This document shows, one piece after another, positions 5,850 to 6,047 of a stretch of DNA of 6,047 bases (positions are counted from its first letter, which is position 1; every line of letters begins with the position of its first letter). This DNA is from Acetobacteraceae bacterium. Lineage in GTDB: Bacteria > Pseudomonadota > Alphaproteobacteria > Acetobacterales > Acetobacteraceae. The stretch is from NCBI GenBank assembly GCA_027323595.1, contig DAHWBL010000355.1, positions 1 through 6,047 of the forward strand, read 5' to 3'. The position numbers and the translations under genes were made by a program. The notes beneath the pieces are model-generated. The model had not been told where the DNA came from and did not search any database. It saw nothing but the letters and a program-made list of their open reading frames with translations.

Positions 5850-6047
5850 CTACGCTCTCAGCGACACGCCATCAAGCGCGGCAAAGGCAAGGTCTCTTCT
5901 CTGGCCAGGAATTCCGCCACACCAATTTAGGCACGCTGCTTTGGATATGGATGCGTCGTCAGCCCCGATCAGCGCGTGCAATTTTGAACGGCATACGCGC
6001 ACTGCTCGCCTTGGGCCAGCAAAGGGCCGGTCGGCCCGGAGTAGTTC
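5850..6047. other. Terminal stretch with no recognisable gene
   Basis: No product could be recognised here. Two frames stay open to the window edge: on the plus strand from ATG 5830 (72 codons, beginning MSGAHTGYALS) and on the minus strand down to a TAG at 5850-5852 (65 codons, ending ALDGVSLRA). Both have mixed third positions, unlike the strong G/C bias of the genes to the left, and neither shows a known motif. A perfect short palindrome (GGGCCG at 6024-6029, CGGCCC at 6032-6037) lies near the edge. The stretch may be intergenic, a decayed gene, or the tail of a gene entering from the right. Confidence 0.35.

Noticed and set aside
5850..6047. tRNA, small RNA or insertion-sequence end near the right edge
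   Set aside because: No cloverleaf, terminal inverted repeat pair, target duplication or transposase motif could be found.

Overview
The window is GC-rich with strongly G/C-biased third codon positions and densely packed genes. This fits a high-GC alphaproteobacterium, perhaps Acetobacteraceae. That placement is an impression from codon use, protein flavour and an A/T-rich intergenic hairpin at 5254-5276; no marker gene here settles it.

Layout from left to right. A plus-strand amidase-signature enzyme (34-1197) closely resembles the plant AMI1 / indole-3-acetamide hydrolase branch. Six bases after its stop, and convergent with it, lies the end of a minus-strand operon. In order of transcription the operon encodes a secreted NMT1/THI5-type (SsuA/TauA-like) ABC substrate-binding protein (4024-3038), a small zinc cytidine/guanine-type deaminase (3038-2556, stop and start overlapping by one base) and a UbiD-family prenyl-FMN decarboxylase (2544-1204, 11 bases downstream). 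A divergent 187-bp intergenic region (4025-4211) contains two inverted repeats, one of them a 17-bp interrupted palindrome that looks like an operator. To its right is a plus-strand YhbW/MsnO8-type luciferase-like flavin monooxygenase (4212-5240). An A/T-rich hairpin follows, then a small two-helix membrane protein with a bacterial PH (bPH2) domain (5347-5808). The last 239 bases hold hairpins and no recognisable gene; their composition is visibly less GC-biased.

How the genes may work together (inference). The binding protein would capture a small organic ligand in the periplasm. The deaminase and the decarboxylase would remove an amino group and a carboxyl group from a (hetero)aromatic compound. 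The flanking amidase and flavin monooxygenase could supply amide hydrolysis and ring or side-chain oxidation. All catalytic residues that can be checked by eye in the amidase, deaminase and decarboxylase are present. No permease, ATPase, UbiX or regulator gene is in the window, so the pathway, its substrate and its control remain unknown. There is no evidence of a CRISPR array, RNA gene, transposase or phage gene.
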